Positions 17,501 through 25,534 of a stretch of DNA of 64,000 nucleotides are shown piece after piece. Below the pieces are notes generated by a model. It worked only from the letters and a program-made list of their open reading frames with translations, made no database searches and was not told the DNA's origin. Both the position numbers and the translations under genes were made by a program. How positions within the stretch are numbered: the stretch's first letter is position 1; the number at the start of each line of letters is the position of its first letter. Origin of the DNA: Entomospira culicis (lineage in GTDB: Bacteria > Spirochaetota > Spirochaetia > WRBN01); contig NZ_CP118181.1 in assembly GCF_028748145.1 (NCBI RefSeq), forward strand, positions 1,550,211 to 1,614,210. The letters are read 5' to 3'.

Positions 17501-18237
17501 TTACCGCGCTCACCCTTAAAGGCGGAAAGAGTCTGGGGTTGCTTCTTCATCAACTCTTTGAAGAGAAAGATTTTAGCATCGCAAGTATCGACAAAGAAAC
17601 CTTCCTCACCAACGAGACGATCCACCACCAATTCCACACCATCGCCCAGCAACACTTCCACACCAAGTGGATAGAGCGAAATCTTGCCATCGTTAAAGAG
17701 ATCTTTTGGCAGAGCCTCAATGTGCCGATGCCTCACTCGCGCCAACCGCTTCACCAACTCGATCGCCTGCGCCAAAGCAAAGAGCTTTCCTTTCGTCTCT
17801 TTTTACGCGAAAAGGTAACCTTCAACCTTAATGAGATCAATTACACCCTCAAGCAGGGCCTCCTCACGGGCTTTATCGATCTCTTTTTTGAGGATGCAGG
17901 TAAATTCTATATCATCGACTGGAAGAGCTCCAACCTCGGCGAGAGCCTAGCGCACTACACCCAAGAGCGCATGCAAGCCGAAATGCATCAGCAACACTTT
18001 ACACTACAGTACCACATCTACCTACTGGCTATCACCTACTACGTGCAGATGAGCCAGCGCACCTTTAGCTACGACCAAATCGGTGGGGTATACTATCTCT
18101 TTTGCCGAGGCATCCAAGCCGATCAGGGGCATCAACACGGCGTGCTTCTGCTTAAACCCACACAAGCCGAATTCGAAGCATTTCAACACGCCTTTTCTCG
18201 CGCTATCCAACTACAGCCTGTACCTGAAGGAGGATAA
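14578..18237 (+). CDS. recB: RecB-like exonuclease V beta subunit (UvrD helicase plus RecB nuclease)
   Basis: A 1219-residue SF1A helicase fused to a PD-(D/E)XK nuclease. Walker A is NASAGTGKT (residues 18-26); Walker B is VALIDEFQDTD near 390; motif III is LLIGDPKQSIYRFRGA; motif IV is NNYRSN; motif V is TAHKAKGLEFP near 757. The C-terminal nuclease shows LTGFIDLF and FYIIDWKSS near residues 1100-1120, the RecB active-site Asp-Asp-Lys. It would resect double-strand breaks with RecC and RecD, which are not in the window. I chose ATG 14578; a TTG six codons upstream would overlap the extended -10. Confidence 0.92.
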   Translation: MSKNSYVDLDLTQPAALNASAGTGKTYSLIRLALLYLLKKDNPPTIQQILLVTFTNKATAELRHRLRELLKGLLHPSDETELKQFCEEHRAFLEREDYHIENDRPEIRECLERAYANLDEAPIYTIHSFCQYLLRAYPFESRQNFHFALVNNQAILEQLLYDFFRQQEQAINPRIHLAYRCYTRSYKFFKNDLEKLLLEKSERYEDSPLIQALKEELRTNLIHPDPDERNRVWEIYQAYQQGNHELNAIVEALRATAIPPTEEDNKVLWQELKRIDPRDLYALMDILAQIPPKSKGDFTTLIDQLAKLNLYHLENGKKSKIPFFNAMKATLLAEIVDFIQKKHPQQRQEQAQLRFNDLIDDVYQLLAHEQANESFVSAIRRNFRVALIDEFQDTDHKQWAIFKRLFSPSPNPNDPTDHTYLLIGDPKQSIYRFRGANLQTYLTAMQSVPQDNICTLANNYRSNAQVIKAINQLFAPLFCEQDYASVNAENKEALMLMKNDKPCTAGITLLTPTLAAEAKPIGSKESIRATAQELLVQQIHTLLDPANGYELYNPKTQKSRKLEPSDIACLTETHKEGSDLKEALYRLNIHAVNISNQSLFASQEFLFLQLFLQALIALHAKGTAVNEFFYHHFLHTFRQKHPQDGYARLVGKLETAKALLQKHSILRAFDQILTKCDIMRSQLAQPYDGERFFINIRHLEDLLIDIGRSTALTNPTAILHALQAMIDKAEAQDESNNEKTLRLEHDENALQILTAHKAKGLEFPIVFSLVGITNLNEIKSKPSLAYMDEQGKQGYRYGIDATFVQMHTQQELDEKKRLFYVACTRAQSHLYLPYLFVKDPVPFVQFLQQFLDLKEPELEVNAKGIKVTGAAVKQATQRHEAIEDALKGLPAAFAYLDIDTEIMLAPLSQEKATRSNPQFIPASLDIQIKDRMRATHSYTSLTKNLKRTASASEPEDDQSDAETLLWEDNETPAVVTALTLKGGKSLGLLLHQLFEEKDFSIASIDKETFLTNETIHHQFHTIAQQHFHTKWIERNLAIVKEIFWQSLNVPMPHSRQPLHQLDRLRQSKELSFRLFLREKVTFNLNEINYTLKQGLLTGFIDLFFEDAGKFYIIDWKSSNLGESLAHYTQERMQAEMHQQHFTLQYHIYLLAITYYVQMSQRTFSYDQIGGVYYLFCRGIQADQGHQHGVLLLKPTQAEFEAFQHAFSRAIQLQPVPEGG

Positions 18238-18620
18238 ACAATAAAAGAGCCATTACGAGAAGTCTTTTAGGAAGTCTATCCGCAAGAAGATGCATTTAGA
18301 AGATGATAATCCTAAGCCATAAATGGGGGGTACATCCCCCGTACTATCGCCTTGCGTTTACCGCATACCTTAGCAGAAAAAGCCCTTACATAGGATATTT
18401 TGGGAAATGTTTCCTAAGCTATTATTAGTTAGTGCCTCTTTTACATGTTGTGAAAAATTATTGCTTTATTCAAAATCACAGATAATTAATCAACAGATAA
18501 ATAAACAATCCCAAAAACAATGCATAGATATGAATAAAAAAATTATTATAATTAATTTTAAGATCTTTTTTGCATAATTATTAAAAATATTTAATTTTAT
18601 TAATTATAATAATAAAATTA
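18238..18620. other. Gap after recB with a possible decayed reading frame
   Basis: About 445 bases separate recB and the next gene. In the recB frame past its stop, codons read KEPLREVF, stop, EVYPQEDAFRR, stop; this looks like coding sequence with nonsense codons but I cannot name it. A G5/C5 hairpin is at 18326-18340. From 18420 on the sequence is very AT-rich and I see nothing else except the promoter at 18621. Confidence 0.35.
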
Positions 18621-18649
18621 TTGACAAATATTGTAATTTTGTATATAAT
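18621..18649 (+). promoter_or_regulatory. Consensus promoter of the 18683 lipoprotein
   Basis: TTGACA (18621-18626), 17-base spacer, TATAAT (18644-18649): a perfect sigma-70 type match. An AAGGAG site at 18670-18675 lies 7 bases before the ATG. Confidence 0.85.
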
Positions 18650-18682
18650 AATAAATAGATTATAAACATAAGGAGTAAATTT

Positions 18683-19333
18683 ATGTTCAAAAAAACTTTA
18701 TTTTTGCTGGCCGTTTTGGCGATGATTGGTTTGGTAAGCTGTAAGCCAAACAATAGTGATGTTGATAATGGTATGGATAAACCTGATATTGATAATGGTA
18801 CAAATAAACCTGATATTGATAATGGTATGGATAAGCTTAATGTTGATGTCGAATTATCCGTGAATAATATCATCATTCCTACTACGGAGGCTGGAGAGGA
18901 AGGAATGGCTACCGCCCTGATGACCCTGAAGATTGATGGTAAAACCGAACAAGATGACGACAATTGGAACGCGATAAACGTAGAGGCTCTTAATGGTTTC
19001 TCTTTTTACGTGGTAGGCATGGAGCTACCCAGCGGTAGTGCGTACGCCTTACCTTGGAATTTTTCCCTAAATGAGCTAGTAGAACTGCTTGTGGAGGAGA
19101 CAGATTTTATGTTCACCTTAGCCGATGGCGTAGATGGTACGATAACAATTAATCCATCTTCTGTTGAAGCCTTTGGTCTTAGCTGGGCTACTGCAGTAAC
19201 AGCAGGCGATACTATTAAATTTCCTGCCGTTTACAAGATAACCTTTAAGGGTAATGATGTCGATGGCTATACTGTCGTTGTTGCCAAAAAAGAGCTAACC
19301 GATGTTACATCTACCATTACTATAGATAAATAA
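18683..19333 (+). CDS. Lipoprotein with short DNG repeats
   Basis: A 216-residue lipoprotein. The signal peptide MFKKTLFLLAVLAMIGLVSC ends in lipobox LVSC (Cys20). Residues 24-52 hold three copies of a (V/I)DNG(M/T)(D/N)K(P/L) unit forming an acidic, probably flexible tether. The rest is a beta-rich domain (about 55-216) that resembles a secreted adhesion or cohesin-like fold by pattern only. It stands alone between a perfect promoter and a strong terminator, so it is probably highly expressed. It is AT-rich at its 5' end. No function is known. Confidence 0.8.
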   Translation: MFKKTLFLLAVLAMIGLVSCKPNNSDVDNGMDKPDIDNGTNKPDIDNGMDKLNVDVELSVNNIIIPTTEAGEEGMATALMTLKIDGKTEQDDDNWNAINVEALNGFSFYVVGMELPSGSAYALPWNFSLNELVELLVEETDFMFTLADGVDGTITINPSSVEAFGLSWATAVTAGDTIKFPAVYKITFKGNDVDGYTVVVAKKELTDVTSTITIDK

Positions 19334-19371
19334 AATAATATATAGCTTAATTAAATCTACTAGAAAAATAG

Positions 19372-19402
19372 AAACCTCACCTTAGCAGTGAGGTTTTTTA
19401 TT
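19372..19402 (+). terminator. Terminator of the 18683 lipoprotein
   Basis: Arms AAACCTCAC and GTGAGGTTT around a 7-base loop, followed by TTTTATT. Confidence 0.85.
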
Positions 19403-19462
19403 CTGTTTCGTGTTGTATTTATGATGATAATTATCTCTAGCTCCACCCAATCACAATTCATC

Positions 19463-20557
19463 TCACGTGCGTTTATTACGTCGACGTTGAAGATAATCCT
19501 GCTCTTTAAAGAAGTTGCTCGGTAGCCCCTCTTTGGCGGCCATCATCTTAATCACCATAAAGAGGTCTTTATTCGGAAGCACAACCGGAAAGAGAATCTC
19601 TTTTAGGAGCAAGACAATCGCCTCACCCTCTAGCGAGGAGAGCGTACCTAGCGCCTTGACATACGGATAGATCATGCCATACATCGTTTGATGGCGGATC
19701 GAGATACTCTTAAAGCGCTTGCCCCTAGGGAGATCGGGCTGGGTGATATGTGCCCAAAGCTTCGCTTGCTCGGCCTTACCAAGACGCTGAATATAGGCAT
19801 GATAAGCGGGAATCCAGTAGGCAAGAAGCTTCATTTCGTAGCAAGTGGCTAAGAAGTCGGCACACTCGGCGAGCACCACCACCTTGAGAAGTTCTTCACT
19901 GAGACGCGAAGAGGAGCTCTTTGCGAGTAACGGCGCTTGTTTTTTGATCGCTTTGGCAAGGGCGGGAGATAGTTTGCTTTGGGAGGTTTTTGCCGATTTA
20001 ATCGCACGGATCATGCGCACAGGATCTTCAACAAAAGTGATCTTGAGGGGAACAACTGGCTCAATCATGCGATTTTGTAGATGGCGATAGCCCCCGTGAA
20101 AGTCGATAATCTGCTCTTCCATCACGTCGTAATAGAGCGCATTAAGCGTAAAGTCGCGCCGAAAGGCATCTTCTTCGAGCGTGCCAAAGAGCTCTTCGCC
20201 ATCATCACCATTACGCGATCGAAACGTTGCCACCTCAAAGAGCGCGCCGGAGTTTGTTGTTACATGCACCAGCTTAAAGCGCTTACCAATAATGCGCGAT
20301 CGCTTAAAGATCTTGCGAATCCTTGCAGGGTGCTCGTTGGTAACAATATCCCAATCCTTAGGCTCTCTGCCCAATAGGATATCACGAATCGCCCCCCCCA
20401 CAATGTAGGCCTGCGCACCAGCATGAATCAACTGCCGACAAATCGCATAGGCATCTTTATCTACACTACGCGCATCAATTCCATGCTCTTCCTTTACATA
20501 GACATCAGCCAGCTTAACCAACTTGCCTTTACTACTCTTGCTATACCGTGCTAACAC
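19463..20557 (-). CDS. pcnB: Poly(A) polymerase / tRNA nucleotidyltransferase family protein
   Basis: A 364-residue class II nucleotidyltransferase. YIVGGAIRDILLGREPKDWDIVT (from residue 54) carries the GG and DxD catalytic motifs. RIIGKRFKLVHV follows, a stretch typical of PcnB rather than CCA-adding enzymes. FRRDFTLNALYYD and EDPVRMIRAIK are also present. It would polyadenylate RNA 3' ends. TATAAT preceded by TGA lies only 3 bases before the GTG at 20557, so translation may really begin further in, for example at TTG 20521 (AAAGG four bases upstream); either choice leaves the catalytic domain intact. Confidence 0.88.
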   Translation of the reverse strand: MLARYSKSSKGKLVKLADVYVKEEHGIDARSVDKDAYAICRQLIHAGAQAYIVGGAIRDILLGREPKDWDIVTNEHPARIRKIFKRSRIIGKRFKLVHVTTNSGALFEVATFRSRNGDDGEELFGTLEEDAFRRDFTLNALYYDVMEEQIIDFHGGYRHLQNRMIEPVVPLKITFVEDPVRMIRAIKSAKTSQSKLSPALAKAIKKQAPLLAKSSSSRLSEELLKVVVLAECADFLATCYEMKLLAYWIPAYHAYIQRLGKAEQAKLWAHITQPDLPRGKRFKSISIRHQTMYGMIYPYVKALGTLSSLEGEAIVLLLKEILFPVVLPNKDLFMVIKMMAAKEGLPSNFFKEQDYLQRRRNKRT

Positions 20558-20598
20558 CCTATTATATCATTCCTACTGCTACAAAGATCTCTTCTTTT

Positions 20599-20949
20599 TT
20601 AGTGATGCGATGTGATAGCTCGCTGGCAATCGATGCACATAGCCGCCTCAGGGATTGCCTCTAGGCGCTCTTTATCGATCATCTTGGCGCACTTAACACA
20701 GACGCCATACGTGCCATTTTCCATTCTCGCTAGAGCCGCATCTATCTTTTGCACGCCCATTAACATGGTCGCACCCAGTTGCTCTAGGATCTTTTTGTCA
20801 TTGGTGGTGGAGACTTCGTCCATGCTATCGCCACCGTCGTGTTGATGAATCATCTCATCAAAACGTTCGTGCTCCAACTCCCAATTGCCCGTGAGCTTAG
20901 CCCGCTGGGCTAGCAACACCTCTCGCATGCGTTCTGTAAAGTCATTCAT
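20599..20949 (-). CDS. DksA/TraR-family zinc-finger protein
   Basis: A 116-residue protein with a helical N-terminal half (coiled-coil like, residues 1-75, containing HDGGDSMDEVS) and a C-terminal four-cysteine zinc finger: YGVCVKCAKMI, then MCIDCQRA. Such proteins act in the secondary channel of RNA polymerase or as related regulators. AAGGAGG lies upstream of the ATG. It lies between pcnB and a YaiI-like gene on the same strand. Confidence 0.88.
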   Translation of the reverse strand: MNDFTERMREVLLAQRAKLTGNWELEHERFDEMIHQHDGGDSMDEVSTTNDKKILEQLGATMLMGVQKIDAALARMENGTYGVCVKCAKMIDKERLEAIPEAAMCIDCQRAITSHH

Positions 20950-20991
20950 GCCTCGCCTCCTTGTCTTACTACCAACTCATAGCTTGGTATG

Positions 20992-21492
20992 TTAACACTT
21001 CTTAATCATAACACACTCTATCGATTCTCGCAAGCCCTTTTTTTCTTCTAGCACACGATAAAAGGCATTGGCAAAATTTTGACCATCTTTTTTGGCATAC
21101 AGACTCTCTTTGGGCGGAACATAGAGACCAGCCTCACGCGCTTTTAGCATATGATCGCGTTCGCTTAATTTAACCTTGATTTCGTCATCATTAAATTGAT
21201 ATCCGCGATCGTTAAGCACCGCCACCCCCTTGGCTAACAATCGGCTCGCCAAGATAATATCACGCGTTAAAACCAAGTCGTGCACTTGCGCATGTTCTAC
21301 TAAAAAGTCATCCGCCTTATCCGCGCCAGCTTCTACCTGATAAAAGAAGATATTTTTATGGTGCTTGGGCAACGAAATAGGATGATTTGCCACAAAGTGT
21401 GCACAGATTCGCCCTTTGAGTGCGCTACGAATCACCACCTCGCGCGCCTGCTTAACGAACGAGTCACCATCAATAAAGACGCGCACAACCAT
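20992..21492 (-). CDS. YaiI/YqxD (DUF188) family protein
   Basis: A 166-residue PIN-like protein of the UPF0178 family: VFIDGDSF at the start, ADDFLVEHAQVHDLVLTRDI in the middle and DRGYQFNDDEI later. The biochemical role is not established. AAGGAGG touches the ATG at 21492 directly, while the GTG two codons later (21486) has a 6-base spacing and is the more likely start. Confidence 0.85.
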   Translation of the reverse strand: MVVRVFIDGDSFVKQAREVVIRSALKGRICAHFVANHPISLPKHHKNIFFYQVEAGADKADDFLVEHAQVHDLVLTRDIILASRLLAKGVAVLNDRGYQFNDDEIKVKLSERDHMLKAREAGLYVPPKESLYAKKDGQNFANAFYRVLEEKKGLRESIECVMIKKC

Positions 21493-21537
21493 CCTCCTTA
21501 TCGTAAGGATGCAACTTCCCCCTAGCTCCCCGTTCCA

Positions 21538-23466
21538 CTAAGTATCCCTCTCTAGCTCCTGCGTGATGCTTTGCCAGCTCTCGTATAGTGTCTCTAACGA
21601 TGCCTCTAACGATGCAATCTCGGCTTGCACCTCTTTTAAACGCCCCACATCGCGATAGACCACCTCATCGGCAAGCATCGCCTGCTTCTGCGCCAAAGTA
21701 TCCTCTTGTTCGGCTATCTGAAGAAGAAGCTCTTCTTCCTGACGCTTCAATTTACGCACCTTGGCCGCTTGTGCCTTATTCTGTAAGCGCTCCTGTTGCG
21801 AGTTGGTGATGACCTTGGGCTCTTCTTTAATCGCCTTGAGAAGCGACTGCTCCTGCTTGGCGCGCATCAATTGACCCGTACCGCCCTTTGCCCATTGATC
21901 CAAGTAGTAGCCGTAATCCCCCGGATAGTATCGAGGCTCTGCCTGCATGTGCAATACCGACGTTGCCAACTGCTCATTAAAGTAGCGATCGTGGCTGACA
22001 AAGATCAACGTTCCACGATACTCCTTCAAGGCACGAAGTAAGAGATCCTTGGACTGGAGATCTAAATGGTTGGTCGGTTCATCTAAAATAAGTAAATTGA
22101 ACGGTTTTAAAAAGAGCCTTGCCAACAATAAGCGCGCCTTCTCGCCACCCGAGAGTACCGAAATCGGCTTGTAGACCGCATCGCCATTAAAGAGAAACGC
22201 CCCCAAGATATTACGTACCTCCGGCTGTAGGTGCAGCGGCGCTTGGCTCTCCATCTCCTCCAAAACGCTCTTACCCATAAAGGGCTGGTGCGTATCCTCG
22301 CTAAAGTAGCCAATCTCCACACCACTGCCCCACTTGAGATAGCCACTATCGGCCTTCTCCACGCCACTCAAGATACGCATCAAGGTAGACTTACCCGCAC
22401 CATTGAGACCCGTAATCGCCAAGCGTTCGCCCTTCTCCACCAAGAGCGTCAGATCGCTAAAAATGAGACGATCGTTGTAACTCTTTTGGAGATCTTCCAA
22501 ATAGAGCACCCGCTCGCCAGCATGCGGAGGCTTGGGCAGAACAATACGCATCTGTTTGGTGGTTTCTGGCAGGGAGGGAAGCTGTTCTCGGATCTTTTCG
22601 GCCTCACGTAAGCGCGACTGTACCAAGCTCGCTTTACTAGGACTCGCCCGAAATTTGCGCGCAAAATCCTCAATCTGGGCCAGACGCTCCTCTTGCTGTT
22701 GACGCAACTTCATTAATTGTTCCAACTCCTGCGCCCGACGCACCTCGTACTGGCTATACGATCCTGCATATCGCTTGAGCGCCCCATTAAAAAGCTCCAA
22801 CGTCTCATTGGTAACTTGCTCCAAAAAGTAGCGATCGTGGCTCACCAAGAGCAGACCACCGCTGAACCGCTTCAACCAATCCATCAACCACACAGAGGTC
22901 TCAGTGTCCAAAAAGTTCGACGGCTCATCAAGAAGGAGAATATCCGGCTCACTCAAGAGCACCTGCGCCAAGGCAATACGCATCTGCCAGCCCGAGGAGA
23001 AGTGCTTCACCTGCTTAATAAAGTCGCTCTCCTTGAACCCAAGTCCACGTAACGTAGCATCGATAAGCGAGGTGCGTTGATAAAATGAACTATGCGCCAA
23101 GCGATCGTGTAGAGCGCTAGCCTCTTGCAGACTCTCTTCATCGCCAAGCTCCATCAATGCATGGGCGCGCGCCTCGTAAGCAAACCAATCATCATAGGCA
23201 TGCTCTACCTGTTGCCAGAGCGTCGCCTCCGCCTCCACCTTACTGCTCTGTGCCATGTAGGCGAGCTTTGCTCCCTTACTTAAGACGATCTCCCCATCAT
23301 CAGGGCTAAGACCACCTGTCAACACCTTCATCAATGTCGACTTTCCCGCACCATTAATCCCTACCAACGCTGCCTTACTCATCGGCGCTAAGGTAAAGGC
23401 AACCTTATCTAAAATTACCCGCTCGCCAAAAGCAAGCGACAACGAAGAGACTTGTAAAAATGCCAT
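21538..23466 (-). CDS. ABC-F family ribosomal ATPase
   Basis: A 642-residue soluble protein with two ABC domains and no membrane spans. Walker A motifs are GINGAGKST (about 35) and GLNGAGKST (about 352); signatures are FSSGWQMRIALAQ and LSGGEKARLLLAR; Walker B motifs LLLDEPSNFLD and LILDEPTNHLD. The 80-residue linker (FARKFRASPSKASLVQSRLRE) is the P-site tRNA interaction motif, and the C-terminus is a coiled coil. ABC-F proteins rescue or tune ribosomes; the subgroup (Uup, YdiF or EttA) cannot be fixed by eye. It follows the SH3-like lipoprotein gene by 13 bases. Confidence 0.92.
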   Translation of the reverse strand: MAFLQVSSLSLAFGERVILDKVAFTLAPMSKAALVGINGAGKSTLMKVLTGGLSPDDGEIVLSKGAKLAYMAQSSKVEAEATLWQQVEHAYDDWFAYEARAHALMELGDEESLQEASALHDRLAHSSFYQRTSLIDATLRGLGFKESDFIKQVKHFSSGWQMRIALAQVLLSEPDILLLDEPSNFLDTETSVWLMDWLKRFSGGLLLVSHDRYFLEQVTNETLELFNGALKRYAGSYSQYEVRRAQELEQLMKLRQQQEERLAQIEDFARKFRASPSKASLVQSRLREAEKIREQLPSLPETTKQMRIVLPKPPHAGERVLYLEDLQKSYNDRLIFSDLTLLVEKGERLAITGLNGAGKSTLMRILSGVEKADSGYLKWGSGVEIGYFSEDTHQPFMGKSVLEEMESQAPLHLQPEVRNILGAFLFNGDAVYKPISVLSGGEKARLLLARLFLKPFNLLILDEPTNHLDLQSKDLLLRALKEYRGTLIFVSHDRYFNEQLATSVLHMQAEPRYYPGDYGYYLDQWAKGGTGQLMRAKQEQSLLKAIKEEPKVITNSQQERLQNKAQAAKVRKLKRQEEELLLQIAEQEDTLAQKQAMLADEVVYRDVGRLKEVQAEIASLEASLETLYESWQSITQELERDT

Positions 23467-23479
23467 CTAGTGCCAAATC

Positions 23480-24763
23480 CTACTTAACAAAAATTGTCTC
23501 GATGGGGCTAACATACTGCGATAAAAGCACATGATTAGGCGTCATTTGCTCCACCCAACTCGCCTCAAAACCACCCACGCCCATGCGGTAGGCGATAATG
23601 ATACGCTTAGCCGATTCATCAAAGACCAGTGCGAAAGCACCATCAAAACGATTGCATAACGCATCATCCAGATAGAGATCGAAGAGAACACGCCCACTAT
23701 TGCCGTCGCTGGGCAGAATAATTTGAAAATCCTGTAAGCTCTGTGTATCGTTGAAGATAAAGCGCCCATCGCCCGTAAAGGTAAGCGTGCCCCAATCGCT
23801 ACGGAAGGTTGGCCCCATCGCGGTAAACTCTCGATAGCGCGCACCACGTCGGCTCTCTTCCTCACTGATAATCGCCCGAATTGGCTGTTGTAGCACCCTA
23901 AATTCAGCACTCTGGTTCGCCCCTCTAAGTGAGTAACGTGCCTGCACCAAATTCGGTTTCAACGTAAAGCTAAAGGGACTATCCACAAACATATAGGCAT
24001 CGCCACCTACCGGCGTAATGCGACTGTAGGTAAAGTCGACACTTTGATTGGGCAAACGGATGTTAATGGTCTTGCTCTCAGGGTTGATAAAGAGTCCATA
24101 CTCCTCGCTGACCAGCGCCAAGTTGACCGTATTTTTGGCCACCATATCATAGATATATGCAGGACGCCAGATATTCTCGGGGTCGAAAAAATTCTCTAAG
24201 ATGGCATCGCCTGTATAATCCTTCTCATCATAAATTGCCTGCCCCGACTCGGTGAGCATATACTCGCGCAAAAAGCGTCCATACGCCCAACCCTGCACAC
24301 CGTCGTTAGAGAGCAAGTGATACCAATACGCCTTGTACCCACCAATCTGCTCGCGCTCGGCACTTCTGCCAATCACTTTTAAGACCTGTCCATCACGCAA
24401 GGAGTAAAAGCTCTCCCCCTGAATGACGTACGGTTGTCGGCGCATCGGTAATCCGGTACGTCTGGCATCAACGTAACTACGCAAGAAGGGCGCAAATTCA
24501 GCCAGATACTCCTGCGCTTGTGTCTTCTTCTCAAAGCGCTCTAAACGCCACTTATCCATCTCGATAATCGCCCGTGTATCAGGATGCTCCACGCGAACAA
24601 TCTCTCGGCGCTGCGACTCGCCCACAATACGCACAATCATGCCCGTGGCAAGCTCAATCTCATCGGCGCTCCAGAGCACCACACCATAGCCATAGCTATC
24701 TCGACACGATGCCACCACTAGCAAGATCGTGCTCATCATCAATATCTCTCGTATTCTCTTCAT
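23480..24763 (-). CDS. Lipoprotein with SH3-like domain
   Basis: A 427-residue lipoprotein with signal peptide ending VVASC (Cys20). Residues about 95-170 look like a bacterial SH3 domain: GESFYSLRDGQVLKVIGRS, then GYKAYWYHLL and GVQGWAYGRFLREY. The C-terminal half (about 190-427) is beta-rich and unrecognised. Similar SH3-lipoproteins occur in spirochaetes, with no firm role. It has its own promoter overlapping the thiZ 3' end. Confidence 0.75.
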   Translation of the reverse strand: MKRIREILMMSTILLVVASCRDSYGYGVVLWSADEIELATGMIVRIVGESQRREIVRVEHPDTRAIIEMDKWRLERFEKKTQAQEYLAEFAPFLRSYVDARRTGLPMRRQPYVIQGESFYSLRDGQVLKVIGRSAEREQIGGYKAYWYHLLSNDGVQGWAYGRFLREYMLTESGQAIYDEKDYTGDAILENFFDPENIWRPAYIYDMVAKNTVNLALVSEEYGLFINPESKTINIRLPNQSVDFTYSRITPVGGDAYMFVDSPFSFTLKPNLVQARYSLRGANQSAEFRVLQQPIRAIISEEESRRGARYREFTAMGPTFRSDWGTLTFTGDGRFIFNDTQSLQDFQIILPSDGNSGRVLFDLYLDDALCNRFDGAFALVFDESAKRIIIAYRMGVGGFEASWVEQMTPNHVLLSQYVSPIETIFVK

Positions 24764-24772
24764 GCTACCCTT

Positions 24773-24802
24773 ATCCTATCGCAGTTTAGGCTATTTAGTC
24801 AA
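24773..24802 (-). promoter_or_regulatory. Promoter of the SH3-like lipoprotein
   Basis: TTGACT (24802-24797), 18-base spacer, TAGGAT (24778-24773), 9 bases before the ATG. It overlaps the last codons of thiZ. Confidence 0.45.
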
Positions 24803-25521
24803 TGCATGGAGAGAACGCCCTGCCCCACCCCCAACGCCTGCCATAAGAGCTTGCGCCGTGCCTCATAATCAAGACCCGTGCTATCGATGCGCTGTAGCTG
24901 GGGGGTCGATTCCTTATGCATCACCCAAATTTCATCGGCTAAATCGAGCGCCTCCTCCACATTATGGGTGATAAAAAAGAGGGTAAATTGCTCTTTTTCT
25001 TGCAGTTCTTTCAAAAAGAGGCGTAATTGTTGGGCGCTGAGCGCGTCGATTGCCGAAAAAGGTTCATCCATCAGCACGATAGGTTGCCGATAGATCATCG
25101 TACGCAAGAGCGCCACGCGTTGGCGCATACCTCCCGATAATTGATTGGGATAGTGATCGGTAAAGTCGGCCAACCCAAACCTCGCCAAGTGCGATTGCAC
25201 CTGCGCATGCGCCTCTTGCTTGCGAACTCCCGACAATACTAAAGGCAACGACGCGTTCTCCAAAAGCGTATACCATGGCAATAAGAGATCTTTCTGTTGC
25301 ATGTAGCTCACCGGAAGTTTATCAACAAGCTCTCCGTCCACCTGCATCCTACCACTATCCAGCGAGAGCAAGCCAGCTAGCAGGTGAAAAAGTACGCTCT
25401 TGCCACAGCCAGAGGCGCCTAAAAGCGCCGTTCGCTTGCTCGAAGGTAAAGAGAAATCGAGCGACCGCAACACCTGATGACCACCAAATGCCTTACTTAA
25501 ACCATTTATCTCGATTGCCAT
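24799..25521 (-). CDS. thiZ: Thiamine-precursor ABC transporter ATPase
   Basis: A 240-residue ABC ATPase of the nitrate/taurine/pyrimidine group. Walker A is GASGCGKSV, Q-loop YMQQKDLLLPW, signature LSGGMRQRVALLR, Walker B IVLMDEPFSAID. With ThiX and ThiY it should import the pyrimidine moiety of thiamine (formyl-aminopyrimidine or HMP). The function is inferred from the TPP riboswitch upstream of the operon. It is 13 bases after thiY. Confidence 0.88.
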   Translation of the reverse strand: MAIEINGLSKAFGGHQVLRSLDFSLPSSKRTALLGASGCGKSVLFHLLAGLLSLDSGRMQVDGELVDKLPVSYMQQKDLLLPWYTLLENASLPLVLSGVRKQEAHAQVQSHLARFGLADFTDHYPNQLSGGMRQRVALLRTMIYRQPIVLMDEPFSAIDALSAQQLRLFLKELQEKEQFTLFFITHNVEEALDLADEIWVMHKESTPQLQRIDSTGLDYEARRKLLWQALGVGQGVLSMH

Positions 25522-25534
25522 GGTGCGCCCCCTC

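Noticed and set aside
14443-18340. recB flanked by matching hairpins as a mobile cassette
   Set aside because: The two G-run/C-run hairpins are only loosely alike, and no target duplication or recombinase gene was found.
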